A stretch of DNA of 64,000 nt from Bradyrhizobium ottawaense (GCF_900099825.1 NZ_LT629693.1:3545001-3609000); one strand, 5' to 3'; shown: positions 43,764 through 58,128, counted from the stretch's first letter. Numbers and translations are program-made. The notes: a model not told the origin generated them from the sequence alone.

Positions 43764-45398
43764 CTAATGCGGTCCGACGGAAAACGGGCCGATCGCGATG
43801 ACATGGCAATCGCCGTCGCGCTTGACGCAATCGGCGAGTGCGGCATTGACCGCGGCCTGTTCGGTAGCCGCCTTCAATCCAAGTCCCGGCCGGCCGGCCG
43901 CGCCCACAGCGACCGCGTTCCAGCCGCTCGTTGCATCGGCGATCCGGCGGGCGACATCGTCGCGTGCCTCAGGGCTGATCATCGCGTTGCCGGCAGCCTT
44001 GAAGAAACCGGTGACCCTGAGCGTAGTCGGAATCGGAACCACGAAATTGTCATCGAGGGCGATGATCATGCAGGGAACGCCGGCGACGGCGCCGCATGAT
44101 TCGAGGGATCGCCGCACGGCTTCGTCCACCGAATCCATCGCCGTGAAAAAGAAGAACGCGCCGCCAGGGCCTAGCGCGATCGTCTTGGTCTTTTTGCCCG
44201 GCACATAGATATTCTCAAACCTCGTCTTCCCGGCGTCGCGCGTGAGCGGTACGTCCTTGGAGGCGAACGGCTGTTCGGTCACCGCGTCATGCCTGACCCA
44301 GGGCAGCGGCGGCACCGGCGGCTTGCCGTGCGCGTAAACAACGTCGTCGCCGGCGGCGTAGAGCTCACATTTTCTCGGCGACTGCGCGGCATCCGCCCGC
44401 TTCTGGCATTGCTCGACGGCGGCGGTCCGGGCGGCCTCTTCGCTCGGTTGCGCGGTGACCCACGCGCTGAACCCGCCGGTGTTGAGCGAGAACGCCTTGA
44501 AATCGCGCGCCCCGGCATATTCGCCGGCAAGCGACGTGCGGGTTTTATCGCTGACGAACGGGACATTCGCGGCCGCGAATTTCTCCGTCGAACCGATCGG
44601 CGGCGGGGAAGGTGCGGGCGGCGGCGAGGACGTCGCGGCTTTCGAGTCGGGGGCGGCAGTCGGTGCGGCCGTCGGCGCCGGCACCGCCGATGGCGCCGGG
44701 CTCACATTGATCGCGGGCGTCGCAACCTTGACCGCCTGCGTCTCCAGCTTGGTGAAATAGAGGAAACCGCCGGCACCGATCGCGGCCAGACTGACCAGCG
44801 TCACCGCGACCGGCCACATCCAGGTCGGCTGTGCCGAAGCCTTGGCGGGTTTCTTCACTTGCGGGATCGAGTAGGTTCCGTCCTCGCGCCGCATCGCCAC
44901 CATGTAGGCGTGTACCGGCGTCGGAATGTTCTTCACTTCCTGCGCGCCGATATCGGCGAACTGCACCGACAGCTTGTTGACGACCTGCTCATGCACCGCG
45001 CGCGAGACACAGATGCCGCCGACCTCGGCGAGCCCCTCGAGGCGCGCTGCGATGTTGACGCCATCGCCGAGCAGATCGCCGTCGCGCTCGACCACATCGC
45101 CGATGGTGATGCCGATGCGAAACGCCATCTGCCGGCTCGGCGGATACGCCATGTTCCGGGTGCGCAGGCTTTCCTGGATATCGATCGCGCAACGCACGGC
45201 TTCGACCGCGCTGGGAAATTCGGCGAGCACGGCGTCACCCGCAGTGTTGAAGATCCGGCCGCCGCCTTTGGCAATGAAATCGTCGGTCACCTGGCGATAG
45301 GACGCCAGTCGGCGCAGCGTCTCTTCTTCGTCCTCGGCAACCAGTCGGCTGTAGCCGGCAATATCGGCCGCAAAAATTGCCGCGATCTTGCGTTTCAT
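43764..45398 (-). CDS. Class III adenylate/guanylate cyclase with Cys-pair repeat C-terminus
   Basis: A 544-residue membrane protein. The N-terminal cyclase homology domain (1-160) has metal-binding Asp12 (FAADIAGYSRL) and Asp55 (FNTAGDAVLAEF), plus LLGDGVNIAARLEGLAEVGG. A Lys/Pro stretch leads into one membrane helix (about 195-216, MWPVAVTLVSLAAIGAGGF). The Ala/Pro linker (230-275) is followed by a non-cytoplasmic C-terminus with three related modules, each ending in a Cys pair (near 335-355, 435-450 and 510-535; for example NAALADCVKRDGDCHVIAIG). The repeats recall DUF4189-like domains. So the enzyme may sense a periplasmic signal and make a cyclic nucleotide inside (inference). Confidence 0.88.
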   Translation of the reverse strand: MKRKIAAIFAADIAGYSRLVAEDEEETLRRLASYRQVTDDFIAKGGGRIFNTAGDAVLAEFPSAVEAVRCAIDIQESLRTRNMAYPPSRQMAFRIGITIGDVVERDGDLLGDGVNIAARLEGLAEVGGICVSRAVHEQVVNKLSVQFADIGAQEVKNIPTPVHAYMVAMRREDGTYSIPQVKKPAKASAQPTWMWPVAVTLVSLAAIGAGGFLYFTKLETQAVKVATPAINVSPAPSAVPAPTAAPTAAPDSKAATSSPPPAPSPPPIGSTEKFAAANVPFVSDKTRTSLAGEYAGARDFKAFSLNTGGFSAWVTAQPSEEAARTAAVEQCQKRADAAQSPRKCELYAAGDDVVYAHGKPPVPPLPWVRHDAVTEQPFASKDVPLTRDAGKTRFENIYVPGKKTKTIALGPGGAFFFFTAMDSVDEAVRRSLESCGAVAGVPCMIIALDDNFVVPIPTTLRVTGFFKAAGNAMISPEARDDVARRIADATSGWNAVAVGAAGRPGLGLKAATEQAAVNAALADCVKRDGDCHVIAIGPFSVGPH

Positions 45399-45509
45399 GA
45401 AAAGCAGCCCCGGACAAAAATACGGACCAGCAGAATGCCGTCAGAAGTTCCCGGGTGCAACTATAGCGATTTCGGACTTGGTTGGGACCTGTCGGCAACC
45501 GGAAAACGC

Positions 45510-45541
45510 AAAAAAGCGCCCGTCACGATGTGACGGGCGCT
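45510..45541 (-). terminator. Rho-independent terminator of the atp operon
   Basis: Twelve-base arms (45515-45526 and 45530-45541, core GCGCCCGTCAC/GTGACGGGCGC) around GAT. Read on the minus strand they are followed by TTTTTT. It lies 46 bp after atpC. Confidence 0.92.
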
Positions 45542-45587
45542 GAATTCATTCGGGCCTTCAATGCGCCCCGACGCGGTGCGCCGGGGC

Positions 45588-45995
45588 CTAGTGCATTGCC
45601 GTCGTATTGAGTTCTTGCTGGATGCTCTTGAAGTGATCCAGCCGCTCGATCGCATGGTCGAGCTCCGAGCCTTCCTTCTCCGCAAGCTTGGCTTCCATCT
45701 CGGCGATGGTCTCGGCGAACTGCGCGCGGTCGATCTCGGCCGTCGAGGTGGCGACGTCGGCAAGCACGGTGAGGCCGTTCTCCGACATTTCGGCCAGCCC
45801 GCCGAGCACGATGATCTTCTGATGGGTCCCGCCGGTGGTGATGGTCAGGATGCCCGGACGTATCGCGGCCACGATCGGCGCATGTCCGGCCAGCACGCCG
45901 AAATCGCCTTCCACGCCGGGGACGTCAACCTGATCGACGTCGCCGGAGAAGGCGAGCTTTTCGGGTGAAACCAGATCGAAGTGGAAGGTAGCCAT
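45588..45995 (-). CDS. atpC: F1-ATP synthase epsilon subunit
   Basis: A 135-residue central-stalk subunit that couples rotation and can inhibit ATP hydrolysis. The beta-sandwich domain (1-85: [56 protein letters not shown]) is followed by a single C-terminal helix region (about 95-130). It is last in the atpHAGDC operon, separated from atpD by a repeat-bearing spacer of 91 bp. Confidence 0.97.
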   Translation of the reverse strand: MATFHFDLVSPEKLAFSGDVDQVDVPGVEGDFGVLAGHAPIVAAIRPGILTITTGGTHQKIIVLGGLAEMSENGLTVLADVATSTAEIDRAQFAETIAEMEAKLAEKEGSELDHAIERLDHFKSIQQELNTTAMH

Positions 45996-46008
45996 GAAAT
46001 AGTCCTGC

Positions 46009-46086
46009 GAATGGCGAGTGGCGAATGGCGGGTAGTGAAGGAAGGGAGCGGCCTATTCGCCACTCCCTATTCGCTATTCGCCGCTC
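46009..46086. repeat. Dispersed inverted repeat, GAATGGCGAGTGG family, copy 2
   Basis: GCGAATGGCGAGTGGCGAAT on the left and TATTCGCCACTC plus TATTCGCTATTCGCC on the right. It fills the atpD-atpC spacer and is related to 24365-24438. Confidence 0.65.
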
Positions 46087-47586
<1,500 letters not shown>

Positions 47587-48465
47587 CTAGAGCGCCTCGG
47601 CGCCGGAGATGATCTCGATCAGCTCCTTGGTGATCTGGGCTTGACGGGTGCGGTTGTAAATCAGGGTCTGCTTGCGGATCATGTCGCCGGCGTTGCGGGT
47701 GGCGTTGTCCATCGCGCTCATCTGCGCGCCGTAGAACGAGGCGTTGTTTTCCAGCAGCGCGCGGAAGATCTGCACCGCGAGATTGCGCGGCAGCAGGCGC
47801 GTCAGGATCTCGTCTTCTTCCGGCTCATACTCGTAGGAGGTCGCCGGACCGGCGTTGGCGGCCGGCGCTTCCACCACCAGCGGAATGATCTGCTGCGCGG
47901 TCGGGATCTGGGCGATGACGGATTTGAAGCGCGAATAGAACAGCGTGCAGACGTCGAACTCGCCGGCATCGAAACGCGCCAGAACTTTCTTTGCGATATC
48001 TTCGGCGTTGACGAAACCGAGCTGGCGGACCGAGCGCAGGTCGAGATGCTCGACGATCTGCCGGTCGAACTGGCGGCGGAGTTGCTCATAACCCTTGCGG
48101 CCGACGCAGAAGATCTTGACCTCTTTGCCCTGGTTGATCAGGGCCAGCGCGCGCTCGCGGGCGAGACGCACGATCGACGAGTTGAAGGCGCCCGACAGGC
48201 CGCGTTCACCGGTGCAGACCAGCAGCAGATGCACCTGATCCTGGCCGGTACCGGCCAGCAGCGCCGGCGCACCGGGCGAACCGGCGGCAGCGGTTGCGAT
48301 GTTGGAAATCACCGCGTCCATCTTTTCCGCGTAGGGACGCGCCGCTTCGGCGGCGTTCTGCGCGCGGCGCAGCTTGGAAGCCGCGACCATCTGCATCGCC
48401 TTGGTGATCTTCTGCGTCGCCTTGGTGGAGGCGATGCGGACCCGCATGTCTTTAAGTGAAGCCAT
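47587..48465 (-). CDS. atpG: F1-ATP synthase gamma subunit
   Basis: Central rotor shaft, 292 residues. [20 protein letters not shown] and [20 protein letters not shown] at the N-terminal helix, [17 protein letters not shown], and C-terminal [20 protein letters not shown] and [13 protein letters not shown]. An insertion near 195-220 ([20 protein letters not shown]) is typical of alphaproteobacterial gamma. Confidence 0.98.
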   Translation of the reverse strand: MASLKDMRVRIASTKATQKITKAMQMVAASKLRRAQNAAEAARPYAEKMDAVISNIATAAAGSPGAPALLAGTGQDQVHLLLVCTGERGLSGAFNSSIVRLARERALALINQGKEVKIFCVGRKGYEQLRRQFDRQIVEHLDLRSVRQLGFVNAEDIAKKVLARFDAGEFDVCTLFYSRFKSVIAQIPTAQQIIPLVVEAPAANAGPATSYEYEPEEDEILTRLLPRNLAVQIFRALLENNASFYGAQMSAMDNATRNAGDMIRKQTLIYNRTRQAQITKELIEIISGAEAL

Positions 48466-48571
48466 TCTTAGTCCACCCCGGCGACCAGATCGTCACGACC
48501 CGACCGCAAGCCTATCTTCAATCAGGCCCGGCGTCGCGCCGGGCCAAAACTTCAACTGGCCGACCGGCCAA

Positions 48572-50661
<2,090 letters not shown>

Positions 50662-51303
50662 TAGACGCTCTTTTTTAGCTGTCAAACTCGCAAGGGAAAA
50701 ACCGTCGCCGCGTGAGCGGCGCCTAGCGATCCAAGCCCTTGGAATTCAAGCGGGACTTCGATTTTCGACCGTCACGCGGGGTAACGGGATCGTTAAAATC
50801 GCGGCTTTGCTAACATAGCAAGCGCGCAGGTGCAACATGACGGCGCGCGCTGGCGATGCCTTGTCGCACGTCAATTTCCGACGCCGCTCACGCGCCGTTT
50901 CGCCGTCCGTTCCGCACCGGGGAATCCCGGTCGGCAGCGGTCCGGCCCACGCCCGCCGGGCCTCAGCTCCTTAGTTCCACCCGTATCTGCATAGGGGCCA
51001 TGAGCAGCCTTGATTGAACCTTTTTCAAGTTCCGCCGATTACTTGCGCAAATCTCGCAGTTGCGAGCGATGACTATACTAATCAGTAATCGCAAGTATTC
51101 GAATGGTTAAAATTTGGTTAAAGCCAACTATTACGGAATATTATCTGGTTAGTTGATCTGAGTAACAAGATATGTCAGCCGGGCATATACGGGCTTTACT
51201 GCCCAATTCATGCCTCATTGCGCCACCAAACGGCAGTCACTCAAACTGGGACGGGGGTTCCACTTGTCACACATGTGGCAATACTATCTGAGGGACTAGT
51301 TTA
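50662..51303. other. Intergenic region between divergent atpH and rlpA
   Basis: About 640 bp without a supported gene. The half near atpH is GC-rich; the half near 51050-51180 is AT-rich (GTAATCGCAAGTATTCGAATGG, then TTAAAGCCAACTATTACGGA) and probably contains the rlpA promoter. No repeat family copy seen. Confidence 0.5.
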
Positions 51304-51795
51304 ATGTTGAATACCAATAAGGCGGTGCTGGGAAATCTAACCCGGTCGCGTACGGCTTTCGCTCTGATCGCCGCAACTCTCCTGGTCGGTGGCAGCGTCA
51401 GCGAAGCTTCTGCCAAATCCAGGCATCATCGCCACCACGCCCACCAAGCGGCCAAGTCGACCGGCGGTGACTGGCGGGACGCCAACGCCTCCATGGGCGG
51501 CACTTCGGGCGGCCACAGCTTCACGGGCATGGCTTCCTTCTACGGCAACGAATCCGGCAGCAAGACCGCCTCCGGTCAGCGCTTCAACCAGAACGCCATG
51601 ACCTGCGCCCACCGTTCGCTGCCGTTCGGCACCAAGCTCCGGGTGACCCATCGCGGCCAGAGCGTCGTCGTCACCGTCAATGACCGTGGTCCGTTCATCA
51701 AGGGGCGCGTGCTCGACCTTTCCACGGGCGCTGCCCGCGCCATCGGCCTGACCAGCGCCGGCGTCGGCCACGTCACTGCCGAGGTCGTCTCCTAA
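51304..51795 (+). CDS. RlpA-like septal ring lytic transglycosylase family protein
   Basis: A 163-residue secreted protein. Signal peptide to about residue 37 (FALIAATLLVGGSVSEASA), His-rich linker (KSRHHRHHAHQAAK), double-psi beta-barrel domain (72-163) with FTGMASFYGNESGSKTASGQ, CAHRSLPFGTKLRVTHRG and VNDRGPFIKGRVLDLSTGAA. There is no lipobox and no SPOR domain. It would work on naked glycan or act as a structural RlpA. GAGGG precedes the ATG at 51304. A strong terminator follows. Confidence 0.92.
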   Translation: MLNTNKAVLGNLTRSRTAFALIAATLLVGGSVSEASAKSRHHRHHAHQAAKSTGGDWRDANASMGGTSGGHSFTGMASFYGNESGSKTASGQRFNQNAMTCAHRSLPFGTKLRVTHRGQSVVVTVNDRGPFIKGRVLDLSTGAARAIGLTSAGVGHVTAEVVS

Positions 51796-51885
51796 CGCGC
51801 GTTGATCGCGTCGTTTTCCGGTCCACCAGATTGGGTAAGCGTTGCGTTGCGTAACGGTCGCGGATTCGTTCCCCGGGCCGACAAG

Positions 51886-51919
51886 AGCCTGCCGTCGCAA
51901 ATGACGGCAGGCTTTTTTT
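51886..51919 (+). terminator. Rho-independent terminator of rlpA
   Basis: Eleven-base perfect arms AGCCTGCCGTC (51886-51896) and GACGGCAGGCT (51903-51913) around GCAAAT, followed by seven T. Confidence 0.95.
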
Positions 51920-51924
51920 GTCTT

Positions 51925-51953
51925 CTTACCCTCCCCCTCCAGGGGAGGGTAAG
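51925..51953. repeat. Palindromic intergenic element ACCCTCCCC...GGGGAGGGT, copy 2
   Basis: Twelve-base perfect arms CTTACCCTCCCC (51925-51936) and GGGGAGGGTAAG (51942-51953) around CTCCA. It lies between convergent rlpA and priA, the same setting as copy 1. Confidence 0.7.
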
Positions 51954-51959
51954 ACAAGT

Positions 51960-54170
51960 TCACAAAAAGCTCTGCGGATCGACATCCACCTCGAGCTTGA
52001 GATTGCCCTTGGTCTTCGGACCTGCGGCGAGCCATTCGCGCAGGTAGTCGGACAGATCGACGTTGCGCAGCGACTTCACCAGAAGTCTGAAACGATAGCG
52101 CCCCTTGATCACCGCCAGCGGCGCCTCGGCGGGCCCCAGCACCTGGATGCGCTCGTCGATCGGGGCGATGGCGGCGAGTTTTCGTGCAAAGCCTTCTGCG
52201 GTCGGCCGGTCGCCCGCGGAAATGATCAGGCTGGCGAGCCGGCCGAACGGCGGATAGCCGGTGCGTTCGCGCGCGTCGATTTCGCTGCCGTAGAACGCCT
52301 CGCGATCGCAGGCGATCAGCGCCTTCATCACGGGATGCTCTGGTTGATGGGTTTGCAGATAGCCGACGCCGCGGCCCTGGTCGCGGCCGGCGCGCCCGAT
52401 CACCTGGTTCAGCAACTGCCACGTCCGCTCGGCGGCGCGCGGATCGCCGTTGCCGAGGCCCAAATCCGCATCGACGACGCCGACCAGATTGAGCCGCGGG
52501 AAATTATGGCCCTTCGCCACCAGTTGCGTGCCGATGATGATGTCGACGCGTCCTTCCGCGATTTCGTTCAGCTCGCTGCGCATGGTCTCGATCGAGGTGA
52601 TCAGGTCGCTCGACAGCACCATGGTGCGGGCTTCGGGAAACAGTTGGGCGGCTTCCTCCTGCAGGCGTTCGACGCCCGGGCCGACCGCGACCAGCGATTC
52701 CTCGGCCGCACAATGCGGACAGATATTCGGACGCGGCATCGAGAAGCCGCAATGGTGGCAGACCAGCCGCTGTCGAAACCGATGGTCGACCAGCCAGGCG
52801 TCGCAGATGGTGCAGGCAAAGCGGTGGCCGCAGGCCCGGCACAGCGTCAGCGGCGCGTAGCCGCGGCGGTTGAGAAACAACAGCGCCTGTTCGCGCTTCT
52901 CGATCGCGAATTTGATCTGTTCGGCCAGTGGCGGCGAGATGAAGCGGCCGCGCGGCGGCGGCGCGCGGCGCAGATCGATCGCTTCGATATGCGGCATGTG
53001 CTGGCCGCCGAAGCGCGACGGCAGCACCACGCGCTGATAACGGCCCTTGCGGGCGTTGACCTCGGTCTCGACCGACGGTGTCGCCGAGGCCAGAATGATC
53101 GGAATCTTTTCGATCCGCGCCCGCACCACCGCCATGTCGCGGGCATGATAGTGCGCGCCGTCGCTCTGCTTGTAGGCCTGGTCGTGCTCTTCATCCACCA
53201 CGATCAGCCCCAGATCGGCATAGGGCATGAACAGCGCGGAGCGGGCGCCGACCACGACCGGCGCTTCGCCGGAGGCGATCGCAGCCCAGTTGCGCGCGCG
53301 GGTTCGCGGCGTGAGCTCCGAATGCCACTCCAGCGGACGGACGCCGAAACGCTGCGCGAAGCGATCGAGAAATTGCCCGGTCAGCGCGATCTCGGGCATC
53401 AGGATCAGCGTCTGCCTGGCGCGGCGAACGGTTTCGGCGATCGCCTCGAAATAGACTTCGGTCTTGCCCGAACCGGTGACGCCATCGAGCAGGGCGACGT
53501 GAAAGCTGCCATTGGCGGCCAGCGCCCGCATCGCATCGACGGCGCTGCGCTGCAGGGATGAGAATTCCGGTTGCTCAAAGGCCGGATCGGGCGCCGGCGG
53601 CGCCAGCGGCGGCGGCATCACCTCGATCGCCAACGTCCCCTCATCGACCAGACCGTCGATCACGCCGGCACTGACGCCGGCTTCCCTCGCCGCTTCGGAC
53701 TTGCCATGCAGCAGGCCATCCGACAGCACCTCGATCACCCGCCGCCGTGCTGGCGTCAAACGACGTGGCGGTTCGCCGACCAGCCGCACGCCAAGCCGCA
53801 TTCGCTCGGGGCCGAGATTTTCTCCCATCCGCAGGCACATGCGCAGCACCATGCCGCGCGCCGACAGCGTGTAATTGGAGACCCAGTCGACCAGATGGCG
53901 CAGCTCCTCCTTGAGCGGCGGCACGTCGAGCTTTTCACCGACATCCTTGAGGCGGTTGTGCAGACGCGGATCGGGCGTGGCGTTCTCCGCCCACACCACG
54001 GCCACGACCTCACGCGGACCGAGCGGCACGCAGACGACGTCGCCAGGCTTCAGTTCCATGCCGCGCGGCACCCGGTAGGAATAGGCCTGATTGAGCGCAA
54101 CCGGCACCAGCACGTCGACGACACGCGTTGACGATGCCGATGAGGTGGTTTGGCGCGTGGAATGGTCCAT
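51960..54170 (-). CDS. priA: Primosomal helicase PriA
   Basis: A 736-residue replication-restart helicase. The N-terminal DNA-binding domain (VDVLVPVALNQAYSYRVPRG, GDVVCVPLGPREVVAVVWAE) is followed by the helicase core with Walker A DGVTGSGKTEVYFEAI, DEEH-type box GLIVVDEEHDQAYKQSDG, and four Cys pairs forming the zinc domain between the helicase motifs (CRACGHRFACTICDAWLVDH and CHHCGFSMPRPNICPHC). GTQLVAKGHNFPRLNLVGV is motif V. The ATG at 54170 (MDHSTRQTTSS) follows a weaker TTG start at 54200. Divergent from xerC. Confidence 0.97.
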   Translation of the reverse strand: MDHSTRQTTSSASSTRVVDVLVPVALNQAYSYRVPRGMELKPGDVVCVPLGPREVVAVVWAENATPDPRLHNRLKDVGEKLDVPPLKEELRHLVDWVSNYTLSARGMVLRMCLRMGENLGPERMRLGVRLVGEPPRRLTPARRRVIEVLSDGLLHGKSEAAREAGVSAGVIDGLVDEGTLAIEVMPPPLAPPAPDPAFEQPEFSSLQRSAVDAMRALAANGSFHVALLDGVTGSGKTEVYFEAIAETVRRARQTLILMPEIALTGQFLDRFAQRFGVRPLEWHSELTPRTRARNWAAIASGEAPVVVGARSALFMPYADLGLIVVDEEHDQAYKQSDGAHYHARDMAVVRARIEKIPIILASATPSVETEVNARKGRYQRVVLPSRFGGQHMPHIEAIDLRRAPPPRGRFISPPLAEQIKFAIEKREQALLFLNRRGYAPLTLCRACGHRFACTICDAWLVDHRFRQRLVCHHCGFSMPRPNICPHCAAEESLVAVGPGVERLQEEAAQLFPEARTMVLSSDLITSIETMRSELNEIAEGRVDIIIGTQLVAKGHNFPRLNLVGVVDADLGLGNGDPRAAERTWQLLNQVIGRAGRDQGRGVGYLQTHQPEHPVMKALIACDREAFYGSEIDARERTGYPPFGRLASLIISAGDRPTAEGFARKLAAIAPIDERIQVLGPAEAPLAVIKGRYRFRLLVKSLRNVDLSDYLREWLAAGPKTKGNLKLEVDVDPQSFL

Positions 54171-54309
54171 CGAATCAGGCTCGGGGTGGCAACGGCTCAA
54201 GGTAAAGGCGCGTGGCGGCGGGGGCTACCCAAGTTAGCGAACGGTAAACGAAACAGGTGCGATATAATCGGGAAGAATCAGGGCGCCATAGCTCCATGAC
54301 CCAAGCTTC

Positions 54310-55281
54310 ATGACCCGATCTGCCGCGCCAGTTCAAACCATCGATCTCGATTGCGCCGACGAAGGTCTGGCGCTGGAGATGACGCGCTGGCTGACGCATC
54401 TGCGCGCCGAGCGGCGGCTGTCGCCGAAGACGCTGGAGGCCTATGCCCGCGACCTCCGGCAGTGCCTGGCCTTTCTCTGCGAACATTGGGGCAGGCGCGT
54501 GTCGCTCAAGGCGTTTGCCGCGCTCGAAGCCAGTGACGTCAGGGCGTTCATGGCGATGCGCCGCGCCGACGATATCGGCGGCCGCTCGCTGATGCGGGCG
54601 CTGGCGGGCCTGCGGTCGTTCGGACGTTTCCTGGAACGGGAGGGCAAGGGCAAGGTCGGTGCATTGTCGGCAATCCGCGCGCCAAAAATCGGCAAGAGCC
54701 TGCCGAAGCCGATCCAGATGGCCGCCGCCAAACGGTTTGCCGACGCCGACGAACGCGCCGGCGAGGATCGCGATCCCTGGATCTGGGCCCGCGACGCCGC
54801 CGTGATGGCGCTGCTCTACGGTTCGGGCCTGCGCATCTCCGAAGCGCTGGGGCTGAAGCACCGCGACGTGCCGAAGCCCGGCGAAGGCGACGTCATCGTC
54901 GTGACCGGCAAGGGTAACAAGACCCGGATGGTGCCGGTGCTGCAGAACGTGCTGGCGCTGATCGCCGACTACACCGCGATGTGCCCGCATCCGCTGCCGC
55001 CGGCCGGACCGATTTTCGTCGGCGCCCGCGGCGCGCAGCTCAGCCCCCGAATTATCCAGCTCACCATGGAGCGGCTGCGCGGCGCGCTCGGCCTGCCCGA
55101 CAGTGCAACGCCGCATGCGCTGCGGCATTCCTTCGCGACCCACCTGTTGAGCCGCGGCGGCGACCTGCGCGCGATCCAGGAATTGCTCGGCCACGCCTCG
55201 CTCTCGACCACGCAGATCTATACCGGCATCGATTCGGAGCGGCTGCTGGAAGTCTACCGCACAGCGCATCCGCGCCGCTGA
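54310..55281 (+). CDS. xerC: Tyrosine recombinase XerC
   Basis: A 323-residue recombinase for chromosome dimer resolution. The SAM-like N-terminal core-binding domain (about 25-110: MTRWLTHLRAERRLSPKTLE) is followed by the catalytic domain with Arg in GSGLRISEALGL, Lys in GKGNKTRMVP, His/Arg in PHALRHSFATHLL, His in LLGHASLSTTQIYT and the nucleophilic Tyr in that last motif. Length and motifs match XerC rather than a phage integrase. Divergent from priA. Confidence 0.95.
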   Translation: MTRSAAPVQTIDLDCADEGLALEMTRWLTHLRAERRLSPKTLEAYARDLRQCLAFLCEHWGRRVSLKAFAALEASDVRAFMAMRRADDIGGRSLMRALAGLRSFGRFLEREGKGKVGALSAIRAPKIGKSLPKPIQMAAAKRFADADERAGEDRDPWIWARDAAVMALLYGSGLRISEALGLKHRDVPKPGEGDVIVVTGKGNKTRMVPVLQNVLALIADYTAMCPHPLPPAGPIFVGARGAQLSPRIIQLTMERLRGALGLPDSATPHALRHSFATHLLSRGGDLRAIQELLGHASLSTTQIYTGIDSERLLEVYRTAHPRR

Positions 55282-55409
55282 GCAGGCCATCGCCTCGCGG
55301 CGACACATTCCCGTCACACCGCCAACGGCCTGTTCGTCCCCGCTGTTGCCCCCTTGCGCCGGCGTTGCGGTTCGGCAATCGTGATCCGGTCATCAGGCAG
55401 GAGGGAATC

Positions 55410-56000
55410 ATGAGCGCACATGAGAGCATGGAGCATGCGGAGCATGCCGAGGAAGCTTCGGGCGAAAACAGGAAGATCGCGCTGCTGATCGCGGTGATCG
55501 CCTTGTGCCTGGCGCTGTCGGAAACGCTGGGCAAGGGCGCGCAGACCGAGTCGATCAGCAAGAACGTCGAGGCCTCCAACCTGTGGGCCTTCTTCCAGGC
55601 CAAGAGCATCCGCCGCACCGTGGTTCAGGCCACCGCCGAACACGCCAAGCTCAGCCTCGGGACCATGGGCGACGATGCCGCCAAGGCGGCGCTGCAAAAG
55701 CAGATCGACGACTGGAACAAGACTGCGTCGCGCTATCGCTCGGAGCCGGAAACCCGCGAAGGCTCGGAACAACTCTCCGAGCGCGCCAAGGAAGCCGAGC
55801 ACGAACGCGACGAGGCGACGGCCAAGTATCATCACTATGAACTGGCGTCGGCCGCGTTCCAGATCGGCATCGTGCTGGCTTCGGCGACCATCATCACCGG
55901 CATCATCGCTCTAGCCTGGGTTTCAGGCGCGCTGGCGCTGGCAGGCATCGTTGTGACCGCACTCGGCGTCTACGCGCCGCACTTCCTGCATCTGCACTGA
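55410..56000 (+). CDS. DUF4337 family membrane protein
   Basis: A 196-residue protein with two membrane regions. The first helix is near 22-40 (KIALLIAVIALCLALSETLG). A charged, coiled-coil-like middle (about 55-145; TAEHAKLSLGTMGDDAAKAA, then EHERDEATAKYHHYELASAA) leads to C-terminal helices (about 148-190). The pattern is the DUF4337 family. GGAGGG lies before the ATG at 55410. No function is known. It is convergent with the membrane protein at 56069. Confidence 0.85.
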   Translation: MSAHESMEHAEHAEEASGENRKIALLIAVIALCLALSETLGKGAQTESISKNVEASNLWAFFQAKSIRRTVVQATAEHAKLSLGTMGDDAAKAALQKQIDDWNKTASRYRSEPETREGSEQLSERAKEAEHERDEATAKYHHYELASAAFQIGIVLASATIITGIIALAWVSGALALAGIVVTALGVYAPHFLHLH

Positions 56001-56015
56001 GCCACCGCTGCTGCT

Positions 56016-56062
56016 GTCATCATCCGCCTTGTGCGCAATTGCGCACTGGAGCAGGTGATGAC
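56016..56062. repeat. Palindromic intergenic element with GTGCGCAATTGCGCAC core
   Basis: Outer arms GTCATCA (56016-56022) and TGATGAC (56056-56062) with an inner 16-base perfect palindrome at 56031-56046. It lies between convergent genes. The left half recurs at 60353-60390. Confidence 0.65.
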
Positions 56063-56068
56063 AGTAGT

Positions 56069-56608
56069 TCAGCGCGCTGAGTGCACGCTTTTACGGAAGC
56101 GCTGGATCAACCGCAGCATGCGCGATGACCAGCCATCGCCATCGCCGCGCACGATATCAAGAATCCGCTGCTTGACCGGGTCGACCAAAGCGGCGGCCTT
56201 GGCACGCAGGGCCAGCACGAATTCATAGAGCTTCTCGAACCACCGCATTTCCAGAAGCTTCACACGCGTCACGTCGAAGATGAAGGCGGTGACGCCTACG
56301 CCCAGGAATTTCGCGAACACGATGGTGACGACGGCGGCCATCCAATATTCATGGGCCAGCAGCCACAGCCCGGCCAGCTTGAGCGGAAACAGCGGAATCA
56401 CCGGCACGAGAAACACGATCAGCGTCATCGCCGGCGACAGCGTGTCGACCCGCTCCGCCAGCCACTGCTTGAAGGCGCGCAGCGGGATCAGCGCGACGAC
56501 GCGCGCCACGATCGGCTCGAGATGATCCCACAGCCAAGCTTCGACCAGGAAGATGACCGCAAGCAAAACCCAGAACGGTTGAAGTAGGCGGCGCATCATG
56601 GACGTCAT
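56069..56608 (-). CDS. Hypothetical inner-membrane protein
   Basis: About 179 residues with two to three hydrophobic segments: FWVLLAVIFLVEAWLWDHLE near 11-30, TLIVFLVPVIPLFPLKLAGLW and AAVVTIVFAKFLGVGVTAFIF in the middle. A charged C-terminal tail (RWFEKLYEFVLALRAKAAAL, then MLRLIQRFRKSV) is cytoplasmic. The ATG at 56608 (MTSMMRRLLQ) is preferred over a longer start. I do not recognise a named family. Confidence 0.7.
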   Translation of the reverse strand: MTSMMRRLLQPFWVLLAVIFLVEAWLWDHLEPIVARVVALIPLRAFKQWLAERVDTLSPAMTLIVFLVPVIPLFPLKLAGLWLLAHEYWMAAVVTIVFAKFLGVGVTAFIFDVTRVKLLEMRWFEKLYEFVLALRAKAAALVDPVKQRILDIVRGDGDGWSSRMLRLIQRFRKSVHSAR

Positions 56609-56656
56609 CTCTAGAGCGGCCTGACTTTCGTCATCCCGCTCTATCTTCTCGTTTGA

Positions 56657-56701
56657 GCATGATCGTTCCGGAAAACCGGCATCCACGTTTCCGGATCATG
56701 C
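56657..56701. repeat. Palindromic intergenic hairpin, GCATGATC family
   Basis: GCATGATC...GATCATGC outer arms with inner TCCGGAAA and TTTCCGGA and a loop near 56676-56687. It lies between the membrane protein and lpdA. The motif is common in Bradyrhizobium genomes (recalled, not searched). Confidence 0.65.
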
Positions 56702-56724
56702 ACCCGGCTTCTGCCGGACGTCGA

Positions 56725-58128
<1,404 letters not shown>

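Noticed and set aside
51918..53561. 547-codon plus-strand open frame
   Set aside because: Antisense shadow of priA; composition of a mirrored GC-rich gene.
54310..55281. Phage-type integrase
   Set aside because: Length, N-terminal domain and position next to priA fit XerC; no attachment site or phage genes nearby.
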